Source of the DNA: Roseisolibacter agri
GTDB taxonomy: Bacteria; Gemmatimonadota; Gemmatimonadetes; Gemmatimonadales; Gemmatimonadaceae
Direction: 5' to 3'
Assembly: GCF_030159095.1 (NCBI RefSeq)
Contig: NZ_BRXS01000005.1
Location: 1-64,000, forward strand
DNA length: 64,000 nucleotides
The notes under the pieces are model-generated. The model had not been told where the DNA came from. It worked only from the letters and a program-made list of their open reading frames with translations, and made no database searches. Shown here one piece after another: positions 55,504 to 63,559 of this stretch. Every line of letters starts with the position of its first letter. Within the stretch, counting starts at the first letter, position 1. The position numbers and the translations under genes are program-made.

Positions 55504-56300
55504 TCAACGGTCGCAAGGTCATGGTCGTCATGCCCGCCTACAACGCGGCGCGCACGCTCGAGCGCACGATGCGCGACGTGCCGGCGGGGCTGGTCGACGA
55601 GTTCCTGCTGGTCGACGACTGCTCGCGCGACGGCACCGTGCAGGAGGCCGCGCGACTCGGCATCCCGTACGTCGTGCACGAGCGCAATCGCGGCTACGGC
55701 GGCAACCAGAAGACGTGCTACACCGAGGCGCTCCGCCGCGGCGCCGACATCGTCGTGATGCTGCACCCCGACTACCAGTACGCGCCGACGCTCATCGGCG
55801 CGATGGCGTGGCTCGTCGCCTCGGGCGAGTTCGACGTCGTGCTCGGCTCGCGCATCCTGGGGAAGGGCGCGCTGGCCGGCGGCATGCCGCTCTACAAGTA
55901 CGTCGCGAACCGCGCGCTCACCTTCGTCGAGAACGTGCTGCTCGACCTCAAGCTCTCCGAGTACCACACCGGCTACCGCGCGTTCTCGCGGCGCGTGCTC
56001 GAGACGCTGCCGCTGGAGGAGTGCTCGGACGACTTCGTGTTCGACAACCAGATGCTCGCGCAGTGCGCCGCGTTCGACTTCGCGATCGGGGAGATCAGCT
56101 GCCCCACGCGCTACTTCGCGGAGGCGTCGTCGATCAACTTCCGGCGCTCGGTGCGCTACGGCTTCGGCGTGCTGGCGACGGCCGCGAGCTACCGGCTGCA
56201 TCGCCTGGGCGTCCGCCGCTCGCCGCTGTTCGAGACGTCGGGGCGCCGGCTTCCCACGGGCGCCGTGAACGCGGCGCGCCCGGTGGACGTGCCGTCGTGA
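55500..56300 (+). CDS. GT2 glycosyltransferase, polyprenyl-phosphate-sugar synthase type
   Basis: 266 residues. The GT-A core is [48 protein letters not shown] and HPDYQYAP (the DxD-equivalent region). [28 protein letters not shown] and [12 protein letters not shown] then follow, a pattern of bacterial DPM1-like synthases. It probably loads a sugar on polyprenyl phosphate at the inner face of the membrane. It differs clearly from the GT2 at 46968 in the acceptor half, so the two may make different donors. GTG at 55500 overlaps the upstream stop; the stop overlaps the next GTG, placing it between two GT-C genes. Confidence 0.87.
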   Translation: MINGRKVMVVMPAYNAARTLERTMRDVPAGLVDEFLLVDDCSRDGTVQEAARLGIPYVVHERNRGYGGNQKTCYTEALRRGADIVVMLHPDYQYAPTLIGAMAWLVASGEFDVVLGSRILGKGALAGGMPLYKYVANRALTFVENVLLDLKLSEYHTGYRAFSRRVLETLPLEECSDDFVFDNQMLAQCAAFDFAIGEISCPTRYFAEASSINFRRSVRYGFGVLATAASYRLHRLGVRRSPLFETSGRRLPTGAVNAARPVDVPS

Positions 56301-57367
56301 CGGACGACGGGGCGGAGGCCGGCGGGCCGACGCGCGCGCGCCGGCTGCTGGCCGCCGCCGGCATCGGCGTCCTCGCGGCGCTCGCCGCCTGGCATCGCAC
56401 CGCGCGCTTCCCCGACGTGACGCGGTCCGACCTCGCGTTCCAGTGGACGGCGAGCCGCCTCTGGAGCGCCGGGCGCGATCCGTACGCGCTGATCGGACCA
56501 GGGCGCGAGTTCCCGTGGATCACGGGCCTCGTGTATCCCGGCACGATGCTGCCGGCCGTCTGGCCACTGGCGGCGCTCCCGCTGTGGGCCGCGGTGTGCG
56601 CGTTCGCGGGCCTCGTGGCCGCGGCGTGCGCGTACGCGGTCACGGCGTCGGGATGGCATCGCCTCGCGGTGGTGCTCAGCTGGCCCTTCCTGTTCGCGGT
56701 CACGTCGCCGCAGTGGTCCCCGCTCCTCACCGCCGCGGCGCTGCTGCCGGCGCTCGCGGGCGCGGTCGTCATCAAGCCGACCATCGGCCTCGCGGTCGCC
56801 GCCTACCGCCCCGATCGGCGGTGGCTGCTCGGCGCGGTGCTGGGCGGCGGCGCGCTGGTGCTGCTGGCGACGCTGCGCCTGCCGCACTGGGTCGAGGGGT
56901 GGCGCGTGGCGCTGGCCACCCCGCCGTCCCCGCAGTCGGGGCAGCCCAGCTCGGGCGGGCTGTACGACGCGATCGTCTTCCAGCCGGGCGGCGCGCTGGC
57001 GCTGCTCGCGCTGCTGCGGTGGCGGCGCCCGGAGGCGCGGCTCGCCGCCGTGCTGGCGTGCGTGCCGCAGACGATGGGCGGCTACGAGCTCGTGCCGCTG
57101 CTCGCGCTCGTCCCCGCGACGCTGCTCGAGGCGCTCGCGCTGGCCGCGCTCTCCTGGGGCGTCGCGGTCGGTGTCGCGCTCGGCAACCCGTACGCGACGC
57201 TCGCCGAGGGATTCCGCACCGGCGGGCTCTGGTCCGTGTGGTGCGCGTTCGTCCCCGCGACCGCGCTCATCCTCCGCCGCCCGAACGTCGGCGCGCTGCC
57301 CGCGTGGGGCGAGCGCATGGTCGCCGCGCTGCCGGTGCCCGGCTGGCTGCGCGGCGTCGCCGCGTGA
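56297..57367 (+). CDS. GT87-like (GT-C) membrane glycosyltransferase, paralogue 8
   Basis: 356 residues from GTG 56297, overlapping the GT2 stop. First loop: [30 protein letters not shown], then [20 protein letters not shown]. Later come [67 protein letters not shown] and [11 protein letters not shown]. It is the last gene of the three-gene unit 54358-57367. The GroES-like gene follows after 26 bases but seems functionally unrelated. Confidence 0.82.
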   Translation: MTDDGAEAGGPTRARRLLAAAGIGVLAALAAWHRTARFPDVTRSDLAFQWTASRLWSAGRDPYALIGPGREFPWITGLVYPGTMLPAVWPLAALPLWAAVCAFAGLVAAACAYAVTASGWHRLAVVLSWPFLFAVTSPQWSPLLTAAALLPALAGAVVIKPTIGLAVAAYRPDRRWLLGAVLGGGALVLLATLRLPHWVEGWRVALATPPSPQSGQPSSGGLYDAIVFQPGGALALLALLRWRRPEARLAAVLACVPQTMGGYELVPLLALVPATLLEALALAALSWGVAVGVALGNPYATLAEGFRTGGLWSVWCAFVPATALILRRPNVGALPAWGERMVAALPVPGWLRGVAA

Positions 57368-57393
57368 GGCGCCGGAGCCGTTAGACTTCGGGC

Positions 57394-57795
57394 ATGCCAC
57401 ACGACCGCAAGCAACTGATCGTCGTCGGCGACCGCGTGCTCGTGAAGCCCGAGGAGGGCGAGGAGCGCAGCAAGGTCGGGCTCTACCTCCCCTCGACCGC
57501 GATCGACACGCAGGCCGTCCAGGGCGGCCGCATCGTCGCCACCGGCCCCGGCACGCCGATGCCGGACTTCGGCGGCGACAACTTCGACGAGCCGTGGCGC
57601 CTGGAGTCGCGCCGCGGCAGCGGGGCGCGCTACGTCCCCATGCAGGCGCGCCAGGGCGACTACGCGCTCTTCTTCCGCAAGGCCGCCGTCGAGATCACGT
57701 TCGAGGGCGATCGCTACCTGGTGGTCCCCCAAGCCGCCATCCTCGCGCTCGTGCGCGAGCCGGCGCCCGACGACGAGGACCTCCGCTTCGGCTGA
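57394..57795 (+). CDS. Divergent GroES-like (chaperonin-10 fold) protein
   Basis: 133 residues. The start (LIVVGDRVLVKPEEGEERSKVGLYLPSTA) and VQGGRIVATGPG match the GroES beta-barrel and the beginning of its mobile loop, and ITFEGDRYLVVPQAAILALVRE matches the GroES C-terminal strand. In between, ~35 residues (MPDFGGDNFDEPWRLESRRG and onward) replace the usual short dome segment. GroES caps GroEL; this longer form has no groEL next to it, so it may be a paralogue with a special role. ATG at 57394 follows TTAGACTTCGGGC by one base, suggesting a leaderless or very short transcript. Confidence 0.85.
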   Translation: MPHDRKQLIVVGDRVLVKPEEGEERSKVGLYLPSTAIDTQAVQGGRIVATGPGTPMPDFGGDNFDEPWRLESRRGSGARYVPMQARQGDYALFFRKAAVEITFEGDRYLVVPQAAILALVREPAPDDEDLRFG

Positions 57796-57969
57796 GCGCC
57801 CCGCGCTCGCGCCGTTGGACCCGTGGCGCGCCACCCGGCGTTCCGTGGGGTATCAGCACCACACGCATCACCGGTCCGACCTGCTTCATCAGCTTTGCGG
57901 CGCCGCCCCTGTCGGTTGGCCGCCGCCGTCGCTTCCAGACCCGTCCGTCATTCCCGGAGACCCATCCCG

Positions 57970-58401
57970 ATGTATCCCGAACCGCTCGTCGCCCCCATGC
58001 GGCAGGAGCTCACGCGCCTCGGCGTCGAGGAGCTGCGCTCGCCGGAGCAGGTCGACGCGAAGCTCACCCAGCCCGGCACCACGCTCGTCGTCGTGAACTC
58101 CGTCTGCGGCTGCGCCGCGCGCAACGCGCGCCCCGCGGTCGCGGAGGCGCTGCAGCACCCCGCGCGGCCGGACGCGGCGACCACCGTCTTCGCGGGGCAG
58201 GACACCGCGGCCACGCAGCGCGCGCGCGAGTACTTCACCGGCTACGCGCCGTCGTCGCCCTCGATCGCGCTGCTGAAGGACGGGAAGCTCGTCTTCATGC
58301 TCGAGCGCTGGCAGATCGAAGGCCGTGCGGCCGAGCAGATCGCGCGCGACCTCACGGTGGCGTTCGACCGTCACTGCGCACCGGCCGCCCAGACCGCCTG
58401 A
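57970..58401 (+). CDS. Bacilliredoxin (BrxA/YphP family)
   Basis: Thioredoxin-fold thiol-disulfide protein of 143 residues. The active site is the family CGC motif in VVNSVCGCAARNARPAV (about 54-56), followed by TVFAGQDTAATQRAREYF and SPSIALLKDGKLVFMLERWQIEG. In Bacillus, bacilliredoxins remove bacillithiol from proteins under oxidative stress; relatives occur in species without bacillithiol. ATG at 57970 begins MYPEPLVAPMRQEL, the conserved N-terminus. A 14-bp hairpin follows the stop, so it is likely monocistronic. Confidence 0.93.
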   Translation: MYPEPLVAPMRQELTRLGVEELRSPEQVDAKLTQPGTTLVVVNSVCGCAARNARPAVAEALQHPARPDAATTVFAGQDTAATQRAREYFTGYAPSSPSIALLKDGKLVFMLERWQIEGRAAEQIARDLTVAFDRHCAPAAQTA

Positions 58402-58444
58402 GCGCAGCCCGCGGGCTGCGGCCCGCGCATCACCCGCACCACGC

Positions 58445-58477
58445 ACGCGCCCGACCGGTCCCGCCGGTCGGGCGCGT
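58445..58477 (+). terminator. Terminator hairpin after the bacilliredoxin gene
   Basis: ACGCGCCCGACCGG (58445-58458) pairs perfectly with CCGGTCGGGCGCGT (58464-58477), 14 bp with a 5-nt loop, 43 bases past the stop. Confidence 0.75.
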
Positions 58478-58584
58478 GTGCGTTCGCGGTCGTGCCCATG
58501 GTCATGGGCACACGCTCTGCACTGCCTCCGTCGCTCCCTCGCAAGCCGCGCAATCGCAGCGCATTCACCACGAGGACGACAATC

Positions 58585-59199
58585 ATGGAGCGCAATCCCA
58601 ACGATTCGCTGTCGAGCGGCGCGCCCGGCACGTCGGGTTCGACGAGCGCCGGCAGCGGCGCCAGCGCACTCGGCTCGGGCACCGACTCGATCAGCGTCAC
58701 GGGCACCGGCGTCGGACAGAACGCGTCCACCGGTTCGAGCAGCACGGGCGGTGACGTCGGGAGTCTCGACCTCGGCTCGGCTGGCGACAGCACGACCTCG
58801 GGCGGTGCGTCCGGCGGCGCGTCGCTGCAGGACCGCCTCGGCAGCGCCCGCGAGATGGCCGGCGAGCGCCTCGGCCAGGCGAAGGAGAAGGCGACGCAGC
58901 TGAAGGCGACGCTCGCCGACAAGCTGGAGGCCGGCGCCGGTGCGCTCCGCCAGCAGTCCGACGGCTCGGCCCAGTTCGCGGGCGCCAACGGCACCACCGC
59001 GGACACGAACCCGCAGCTCGCGCAGCTCCGCTCGACCGGCGCGGACGTGATGCAGAAGACGGCGGAGTTCCTCCGCACCGGCGACCTGCGCACGACCGTC
59101 GAGGAGCAGATGCGCACGAACCCCGGACGCACGCTGCTCATCGCCGTCGGCCTCGGCTACGTGCTGGGCAAGGCGATCCGCGGCGGCGACCGCCGCTAG
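58585..59199 (+). CDS. YqjD/ElaB-like membrane-anchored protein
   Basis: 204 residues. The first ~80 are low-complexity Gly/Ser/Thr (SSTGGDVGSLDLGSAGDSTT). A helical region follows (LQDRLGSAREMAGERLGQAKEKATQLKATLADKLEAG), like DUF883/YtxH/CsbD-type stress proteins. The protein ends with VEEQMRTNPGRTLLIAVGLGYVLGKAIRGG, the C-terminal helix of the YqjD/ElaB family, which anchors ribosome-binding stress proteins to the inner membrane in E. coli. ATG at 58585 (MERNPNDSLSSG). It is the first gene of a three-gene operon with a holin-X-like protein and a DUF3618 protein, a common trio. Confidence 0.8.
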   Translation: MERNPNDSLSSGAPGTSGSTSAGSGASALGSGTDSISVTGTGVGQNASTGSSSTGGDVGSLDLGSAGDSTTSGGASGGASLQDRLGSAREMAGERLGQAKEKATQLKATLADKLEAGAGALRQQSDGSAQFAGANGTTADTNPQLAQLRSTGADVMQKTAEFLRTGDLRTTVEEQMRTNPGRTLLIAVGLGYVLGKAIRGGDRR

Positions 59200-59216
59200 C
59201 CGGCGCCGGCCCGACC

Positions 59217-59636
59217 ATGTCGGCCGACGGACGCTCGTCCACGGGATCGGAAGGCCGCGGCCTCTCCTCGCTCCTCCGCGATCTCGCGGAGGGCAGCGGG
59301 GAGCTGATGCGGCAGGAGCTGCGGCTGGCCCGCGTCGAGGCGCGCGATCTGGCGCGCGGCCTCGGCGTCGGGACCGTCGAGGTGGCGGTCGGCGCCGTGC
59401 TCGCGCTCCTGGGAGGGCTCGCCCTCCTCTCCGGGTTGATCCTGCTCGCGGGCGACCAGTGGCTGCGCGACCGCTACTGGCTCGCCGCCCTGCTCGTGAC
59501 CGCCGTCGCTGGCGTCGTCGGCGCGGTGTTCGCCCGGCGCGGGCTCGCGCTGCTCTCCCCGCACGCCCTAGCTCCTGACCAGACCGTCGCGACCCTCAAG
59601 GAGGACAAGGAATGGCTGAGACAACTGCGGACGTGA
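59217..59636 (+). CDS. Holin-X/DUF1469-family membrane protein
   Basis: 139 residues with two adjacent transmembrane helices (VAVGAVLALLGGLALLSGLILLAG and WLAALLVTAVAGVVGAVFA) after an amphipathic segment (SLLRDLAEGSGELMRQELRLARVEAR). This matches the phage-holin superfamily III/YqjE group. These chromosomal proteins sit between YqjD-like and DUF3618 genes and are not phage lysis genes. ATG at 59217. It overlaps the next gene by 25 bases. A membrane-stress role is inferred from family context only. Confidence 0.82.
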   Translation: MSADGRSSTGSEGRGLSSLLRDLAEGSGELMRQELRLARVEARDLARGLGVGTVEVAVGAVLALLGGLALLSGLILLAGDQWLRDRYWLAALLVTAVAGVVGAVFARRGLALLSPHALAPDQTVATLKEDKEWLRQLRT

Positions 59637-60151
59637 GGCGCGACATCGAGCTCACCCGCGAGCGCATGACCTCAACGCTGGCCGAGCTCGAGCGGAAGCT
59701 CCACCTCGGGCAGATCGTCCGCGAGAACCCGTGGCCGGCGGTCGGCGTCGCATTCGGGGCGGGGCTGCTCCTGAGCGGCTCGCGCGCGGACGTGAAGGCC
59801 GCCGCGGCCACGGCGACGGCCACGCGCGGGGCCACCAGCCGGCTCGGGCCGGCGCTCGACGACATCGTCGCGAACCTGATGGCGGGCGTCGGCGCGGCGC
59901 TCCAGGGACACGTCGACACCCTGCTCGACGAGGTCAAGGCGGCCATCGGGGCGCCGACCAGCGGCGGCGCCGGCACGGCGCGTCCGCTGACCGGCAATGG
60001 CGCCGACCAGGGCATGGCGACCGGCCGGCCGGCGGATGCGCTCGGCCAGCGCGACGAGGCGGGGGCGTGGTCCGCGTCCGCGGACGCGTCGTCGCTGGGT
60101 GGCCTGACGCCGTCGAGTGCCGGCAGCCAGGGGATGCCGCGCGCCGACTGA
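59612..60151 (+). CDS. DUF3618-domain protein
   Basis: 179 residues. The N-terminal VRRDIELTRERMTSTLAELERKL is the DUF3618 signature. A hydrophobic segment (NPWPAVGVAFGAGLLLSG) follows, then an Ala-rich helix and a disordered Gly/Ser tail. It is third in the YqjD/holin-X/DUF3618 operon and translationally overlaps the second gene. The function is unknown, probably an inner-membrane scaffold. A clear terminator follows. Confidence 0.85.
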   Translation: MAETTADVRRDIELTRERMTSTLAELERKLHLGQIVRENPWPAVGVAFGAGLLLSGSRADVKAAAATATATRGATSRLGPALDDIVANLMAGVGAALQGHVDTLLDEVKAAIGAPTSGGAGTARPLTGNGADQGMATGRPADALGQRDEAGAWSASADASSLGGLTPSSAGSQGMPRAD

Positions 60152-60180
60152 GTGCAGCACGTCGCGCGGCCGCATGCAGC

Positions 60181-60211
60181 AGGGCCGTCCGGCACCACAC
60201 CGGACGGCCCT
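60181..60211 (+). terminator. Terminator of the YqjD-like operon
   Basis: AGGGCCGTCCGG (60181-60192) pairs perfectly with CCGGACGGCCCT (60200-60211) around a 7-nt loop, 29 bases past the last stop. Confidence 0.8.
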
Positions 60212-60487
60212 GCAGCGCATTGCCGATCGTTAATGCGGCCTCCGCACTGTTGTGAGGAGGCCACGCAGGGTGCCGGGTGTTTCCCTCGCCACGGGGCGCA
60301 TTCGCGTGACGGGCTCGACAGATGCGGCACGTCGCGGCTCATGAGACGCGTGTCATCTGGCGACCTTGCGGAATCGCCACGTAACCCCGGCGCCGACAAG
60401 GGCTTGTGTGCGTCGGCTGGCCAGGAATGTGACGATCCGCTCAAGCTCTCGTCATAAGGTGCCGATACCCGTGCACCGAGACGTTCG
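60212..60487. other. Non-coding stretch upstream of the Tad locus
   Basis: No convincing gene is present: open frames here have poor composition and no family resemblance. The G+C content is visibly lower than in the neighbours. It probably holds regulatory DNA for the pilus genes; nothing specific was recognised before the promoter-like pair at 60488. Confidence 0.45.
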
Positions 60488-60516
60488 TTGACGGGTCTGG
60501 CGATTGCTGGTCGAAC
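60488..60516 (+). promoter_or_regulatory. Possible promoter of the Flp pilin leader
   Basis: TTGACG (60488-60493) and TCGAAC (60511-60516) are spaced by 17 bases. The -35 match is strong and the -10 weak. The predicted start near 60523 would fall at the beginning of the structured element at 60520-60611. Confidence 0.4.
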
Positions 60517-60519
60517 GCC

Positions 60520-60611
60520 GCGGGAGAGATGTGCAAACGGTAGGAAACACATGATTCAGGCGTACTTGCGTGGCGCGCCCGCATCACCTACCGTAGCGGC
60601 GGCTCTCCCGC
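60520..60611 (+). ncRNA. Candidate structured leader RNA with a pseudoknot
   Basis: The outer helix is GCGGGAGAG (60520-60528) with CTCTCCCGC (60603-60611), 9 perfect pairs. Immediately inside, ATGTG (60529-60533) pairs with CACAT (60548-60552). Its loop contains CGGTAGG (60538-60544), which pairs with CCTACCG (60587-60593) further on, giving a pseudoknot. It ends 127 bases before the first Flp pilin gene. It does not match a riboswitch class I can name. Confidence 0.45.
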
Positions 60612-60738
60612 TGGTCGTGCGGCGCCGGAACGCGCTCGTGCGACGCCTCTCGTCATGTTCGGGGCCCCTGATTCCTCCCCGGACGAGCGCCGGCACGTGC
60701 TGCCGATCCTACCCCCTCCATCCTTCCGGAGAACCTCC

Positions 60739-60918
60739 ATGCGCAAGTTCGCCACCGCCGCCCGCAAGTTCGTTCGCGACGAGCAGGGTGCCACGATGGT
60801 CGAGTACGCCCTCCTCGTGGCCCTCATCGCCGTCGTCGTGATCGGCGCGGTCTCGCTCCTCGGCACCGGCGCCAGCACCAAGCTGAACTCCGCCGCGCAG
60901 TCGATCAGCGCCAGCTGA
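60739..60918 (+). CDS. Flp/Fap-type pilin, copy 1
   Basis: Pilin of 59 residues. A short basic leader (MRKFATAARKFVRDEQG) ends in the prepilin-peptidase site Gly17|Ala18. The Glu at +5 and Tyr at +6 (ATMVEY) required by Flp pilins follow, then the hydrophobic helix ALLVALIAVVVIGAV and a short C-terminal tail (TKLNSAAQSISAS). Flp pilins polymerise into the Tad pilus for surface attachment. ATG at 60739 with CCGGAGAA upstream. Followed by a 17-bp terminator hairpin, so it can be expressed alone at a high level. Confidence 0.94.
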   Translation: MRKFATAARKFVRDEQGATMVEYALLVALIAVVVIGAVSLLGTGASTKLNSAAQSISAS

Positions 60919-60931
60919 CCCTGGGGTCGGC

Positions 60932-60968
60932 GGCCCGGACGCCCGCGCATGGCGCGGGCGTCCGGGCC
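60932..60968 (+). terminator. Terminator hairpin between the two Flp genes
   Basis: GGCCCGGACGCCCGCGC (60932-60948) pairs perfectly with GCGCGGGCGTCCGGGCC (60952-60968), 17 bp with a 3-nt loop. Confidence 0.85.
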
Positions 60969-61142
60969 GTCAGAGTGTGACGATCGCAGTCCCGGACCGA
61001 CCGTCGGTCCGGCTCCGTCACGTCCGCCGGGCGACGTCGGCCGTCAGGCCCACGGCGTCTCGTTGGCGCGGTGCCGCCGGCCCTCGGCTCGGCGGCCCGT
61101 GGCGTGACCGGTGGTTCACCTCACTCTGGTCGGAGACTGCAG

Positions 61143-61322
61143 ATGCAGAGAACGCTGCTCGCGGCACGCCGGTTTCTGCGGGACGAGTCGGGGGCCACCA
61201 TGGTGGAGTACGCGCTCCTGGTGGCGCTGATCGCGCTGGTGCTGATCGCATCGGTGACGCTGCTCGGCACGTCGTCGAGCACGAAGCTCAACGAGGCGGC
61301 GCAGTCGCTCAGCGGGAGCTGA
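61143..61322 (+). CDS. Flp/Fap-type pilin, copy 2
   Basis: 59 residues, the same length and layout as copy 1: basic leader MQRTLLAARRFLRDESG, cleavage Gly17|Ala18, Glu22-Tyr23, helix ALLVALIALVLIASV and tail STKLNEAAQSLSGS. Identity over the mature part is high, pointing to a tandem duplication. ATG at 61143 is preceded by GGAGACTGCAG. It may be a minor subunit or a variant pilin. Confidence 0.93.
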   Translation: MQRTLLAARRFLRDESGATMVEYALLVALIALVLIASVTLLGTSSSTKLNEAAQSLSGS

Positions 61323-61395
61323 CCGGGCGGGGTCGGCGCCGAGCGCGCCGTGCCGCACCCGGAGTGTTCAGGATGTCGACGACGGTCGGAGAGCG

Positions 61396-61965
61396 ATGTT
61401 CGTGAGGACGCTGGAGCTGGGCAGCGCGGTCGGCCTCTGGTCGGTGGCGCTGCGACTGGCGTTCGTCGGGTTGCTCATGTGGGCGGCGATTTCGGACCTG
61501 CGAGCGCGGCGCATCCCGAACGCGCTGACCGGCACCCTGCTTGTGCTCGGACTGGTCGGCGCCGGGGTCAGCGCGGCGTCCGGGGCGGGCGTCGAGGCGC
61601 TTCGGACGTCGGGCCTCGCCCTCGGGCTGGGCTGCGCGATCTGGATGACCCTCGGCTTCCTGGGGCTCGTCGCGTTCGGCGACGTGAAGCTCTTCGCCGC
61701 CGCCTCCGCATGGCTCACCCCGACTGCCGTGGTGAACGCGTCGCTGTGGGCCGGTGTAGTCGGTGGCGTGCTGGCCGTCCTGTGGGCGATGTTCGCGCGA
61801 GGCGCCGGGTTCAGCCTCGCGCGTTTGCGGCGTGCCACCAGGCAGTCCGATATTCTGCATCAGCCGCTGCCGGCGGCCGGCGGACGTGATGCGCGAACGC
61901 CGTACGGCGTATCGATGGTGGCGGTACTGCTGCTCGAGGTGGCGCGGCTCTGGAACGTGGTCTAG
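61396..61965 (+). CDS. Prepilin peptidase (A24 family, CpaA/TadV type)
   Basis: Membrane aspartyl protease of 189 residues with about six helices that removes Flp pilin leaders. The catalytic Asp34 lies in AAISDLRARRIPN, and Asp96 in VAFGDVKLFAA, the two family motifs. It lacks the N-terminal methylase domain of PilD, as expected for Tad systems. ATG at 61396. The stop overlaps or abuts the TadE region, consistent with one pilus operon. Confidence 0.92.
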   Translation: MFVRTLELGSAVGLWSVALRLAFVGLLMWAAISDLRARRIPNALTGTLLVLGLVGAGVSAASGAGVEALRTSGLALGLGCAIWMTLGFLGLVAFGDVKLFAAASAWLTPTAVVNASLWAGVVGGVLAVLWAMFARGAGFSLARLRRATRQSDILHQPLPAAGGRDARTPYGVSMVAVLLLEVARLWNVV

Positions 61966-61985
61966 TGCTTTCGCGGAGGTCGAAC

Positions 61986-62462
61986 GTGATCAGTACCTAC
62001 ATGCGCCGACGGCTCGCCCGCGCGCGTCGTGACGACCACGGCGCCGCGGTCGTCGAGTTCGCGCTCGTCGTCCCGGTGCTGTTTCTCATCATCTTCGCGG
62101 TCATCGACTTCGGGCGCGCGCTGTGGACGCTCAACGTCCTCTCGTCGGGCGTGCGCGAGGGCGCGCGGGCCGCCGCGGTGGAGTCGGACGTCACCACCGC
62201 CGCCTCCACCGCGAAGACCAAGACGGTCGCCTACATCAACGGCATCCTCGGCACGAGCCTGACGACGGCGGACGTGACCGTGCCGGCGGTCAACACGACG
62301 ACCCCGGCCTCCGCCGACTACGGCCTCATCAAGGTCAGCCTCTCCGTCGGGGGCAGCGCCGGCTTCCCGTTCACCCCGGTGACGCCGTTCGCCTCGCGCA
62401 TGGGCCTCGGCAACATCCGCTTCCAGCCGAACGCCAACTACCGCTGGGAGAAGGCCAACTGA
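61986..62462 (+). CDS. TadE-like pseudopilin
   Basis: 158 residues. A basic leader (MRRRLARARRDDHG) ends in a pilin-type site followed by AAVVEFALVVPVLFLIIFAVIDFGRALW, the TadE signature with Glu at +5. The mature part has VREGARAAAVESD and a Thr/Ser-rich beta region. TadE proteins are minor pseudopilins of the Tad pilus. The GTG start at 61986 is chosen because GGAGG lies six bases upstream; a GTG at 61965 overlapping the previous stop is less likely. Confidence 0.9.
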   Translation: MISTYMRRRLARARRDDHGAAVVEFALVVPVLFLIIFAVIDFGRALWTLNVLSSGVREGARAAAVESDVTTAASTAKTKTVAYINGILGTSLTTADVTVPAVNTTTPASADYGLIKVSLSVGGSAGFPFTPVTPFASRMGLGNIRFQPNANYRWEKAN

Positions 62463-62573
62463 TCGTCCGCCGCGCGCCCGCGCGGCGTCCCCCGTCCGTC
62501 CCTGGGGCCCGGTAGGCTCCGCCCGCCCCCGCATCGCGCCACCCGGCGCCTCCAGGACCGCAGAGACCCTCCC

Positions 62574-63491
62574 ATGGCCGAGCGCCGCTTCACCCTCGTC
62601 TTCTTCGTCGCCATCGCGACCGCCGCGGCGGCCACCTTCGGCGTGTATCGTGTCCTCGACACGACCAAGAAGGAGGCCCAGATCCCGACGCGCGCGGTGG
62701 TCGTCACCACCCGCGACCTCCCGGAAGGCGCGCGCCTCGACCGCGAGATGCTGGCCGTTCGCCAGTGGCCCGCGACGACGGTGCCCGAGGGCGCCTTCGA
62801 CACGCCCGACTCGCTCGTCGGCCGCGTGACGCGCGTCGCCGTCTTCAACGGCGAGCCGATCGTCCCCGGCCGTCTCGCGCCCGTCGGCAGCAGCGCCGGC
62901 CTCGAGGTGAAGATCACCCCGGGCAAGCGCGCCATGGCGGTCCGCATCAACGACGTCGCCGGCGTGGCGGGCCTCATCCAGCCGAACGCCCGCGTCGACG
63001 TGCTGGTGGCGCTCAACGACACCCGCGCGGCGGGCGGGCGGCAGGTCGCGAAGGTGTTCATGGAGAACATGCGCGTCCTCTCGGTCGGGACGCAGGTCGA
63101 GCGCGGCGCCGACGGCCAGGCCATCCAGGCGACCACCGTGACGCTCGAGGTCACCCCGCAGGAAGCCGAGCGGCTGGTGATCGCGACCAACTCCGGCAGC
63201 ATCCAGCTGGTGCTGCGCGGCTTCGGCGAGACGGACTCGGCCCGCACGCGCGGCGCCGTGGCGTCCGACCTCTTCGGCTCGCTGCCCGCCGCGCCCGCTC
63301 CCACGCCGAGCGAGGCGCCGCGTCCGGCGCCGCGCCGCTCCGCGCCGGCGCCGCAGCCGCGCGTGGAGGCCCCGCGTCCCGCGCCGGTCGTCCAGGCGCC
63401 GCGCGCGCCGGACTCGGTCGCCGTCGAGGTCTACCGCGGCGCGACCAAGTCGCAGCAGAAGTTCGTGAAGGACTCCTCGAAGACGCCCTGA
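62574..63491 (+). CDS. cpaB: Flp pilus assembly protein CpaB/RcpC
   Basis: 305 residues. One N-terminal membrane helix (LVFFVAIATAAAATFGVY) precedes a SAF-like domain (IPTRAVVVTTRDLPEGARLDREML, VGRVTRVAVFNGEPIV) and the CpaB core (GKRAMAVRINDVAGVAGLIQPNARVDVLV). The C-terminal ~80 residues are Pro/Ala-rich. CpaB sits in the periplasm beside the secretin and stabilises it. ATG at 62574. The order TadE-CpaB-CpaC continues the Tad locus. Confidence 0.92.
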   Translation: MAERRFTLVFFVAIATAAAATFGVYRVLDTTKKEAQIPTRAVVVTTRDLPEGARLDREMLAVRQWPATTVPEGAFDTPDSLVGRVTRVAVFNGEPIVPGRLAPVGSSAGLEVKITPGKRAMAVRINDVAGVAGLIQPNARVDVLVALNDTRAAGGRQVAKVFMENMRVLSVGTQVERGADGQAIQATTVTLEVTPQEAERLVIATNSGSIQLVLRGFGETDSARTRGAVASDLFGSLPAAPAPTPSEAPRPAPRRSAPAPQPRVEAPRPAPVVQAPRAPDSVAVEVYRGATKSQQKFVKDSSKTP

Positions 63492-63559
63492 TCGTCCTCT
63501 CCTCCGCCCGTGCCGCGCTCCCCGCGGCGCGGGCCGGCCCTCTTTCCGGAGCCAGCCAC

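Noticed and set aside
59217-59636. Phage lysis holin, hence a prophage
   Set aside because: The holin-X/DUF1469 protein is in the usual chromosomal trio with YqjD-like and DUF3618 genes, and no phage structural, integrase or endolysin gene is present.
60152-60457. 101-codon frame after the DUF3618 gene
   Set aside because: It begins inside the terminator region, has irregular codon use and no recognisable features.
60240-60611. Cyclic-di-GMP-I (GEMM) riboswitch before the pilin genes
   Set aside because: Short GEMM-like fragments such as CACGCAGGGTGCC and CCGTAGCGG occur, but the order, receptor and closing stem do not fit. I kept only an unnamed structured RNA.
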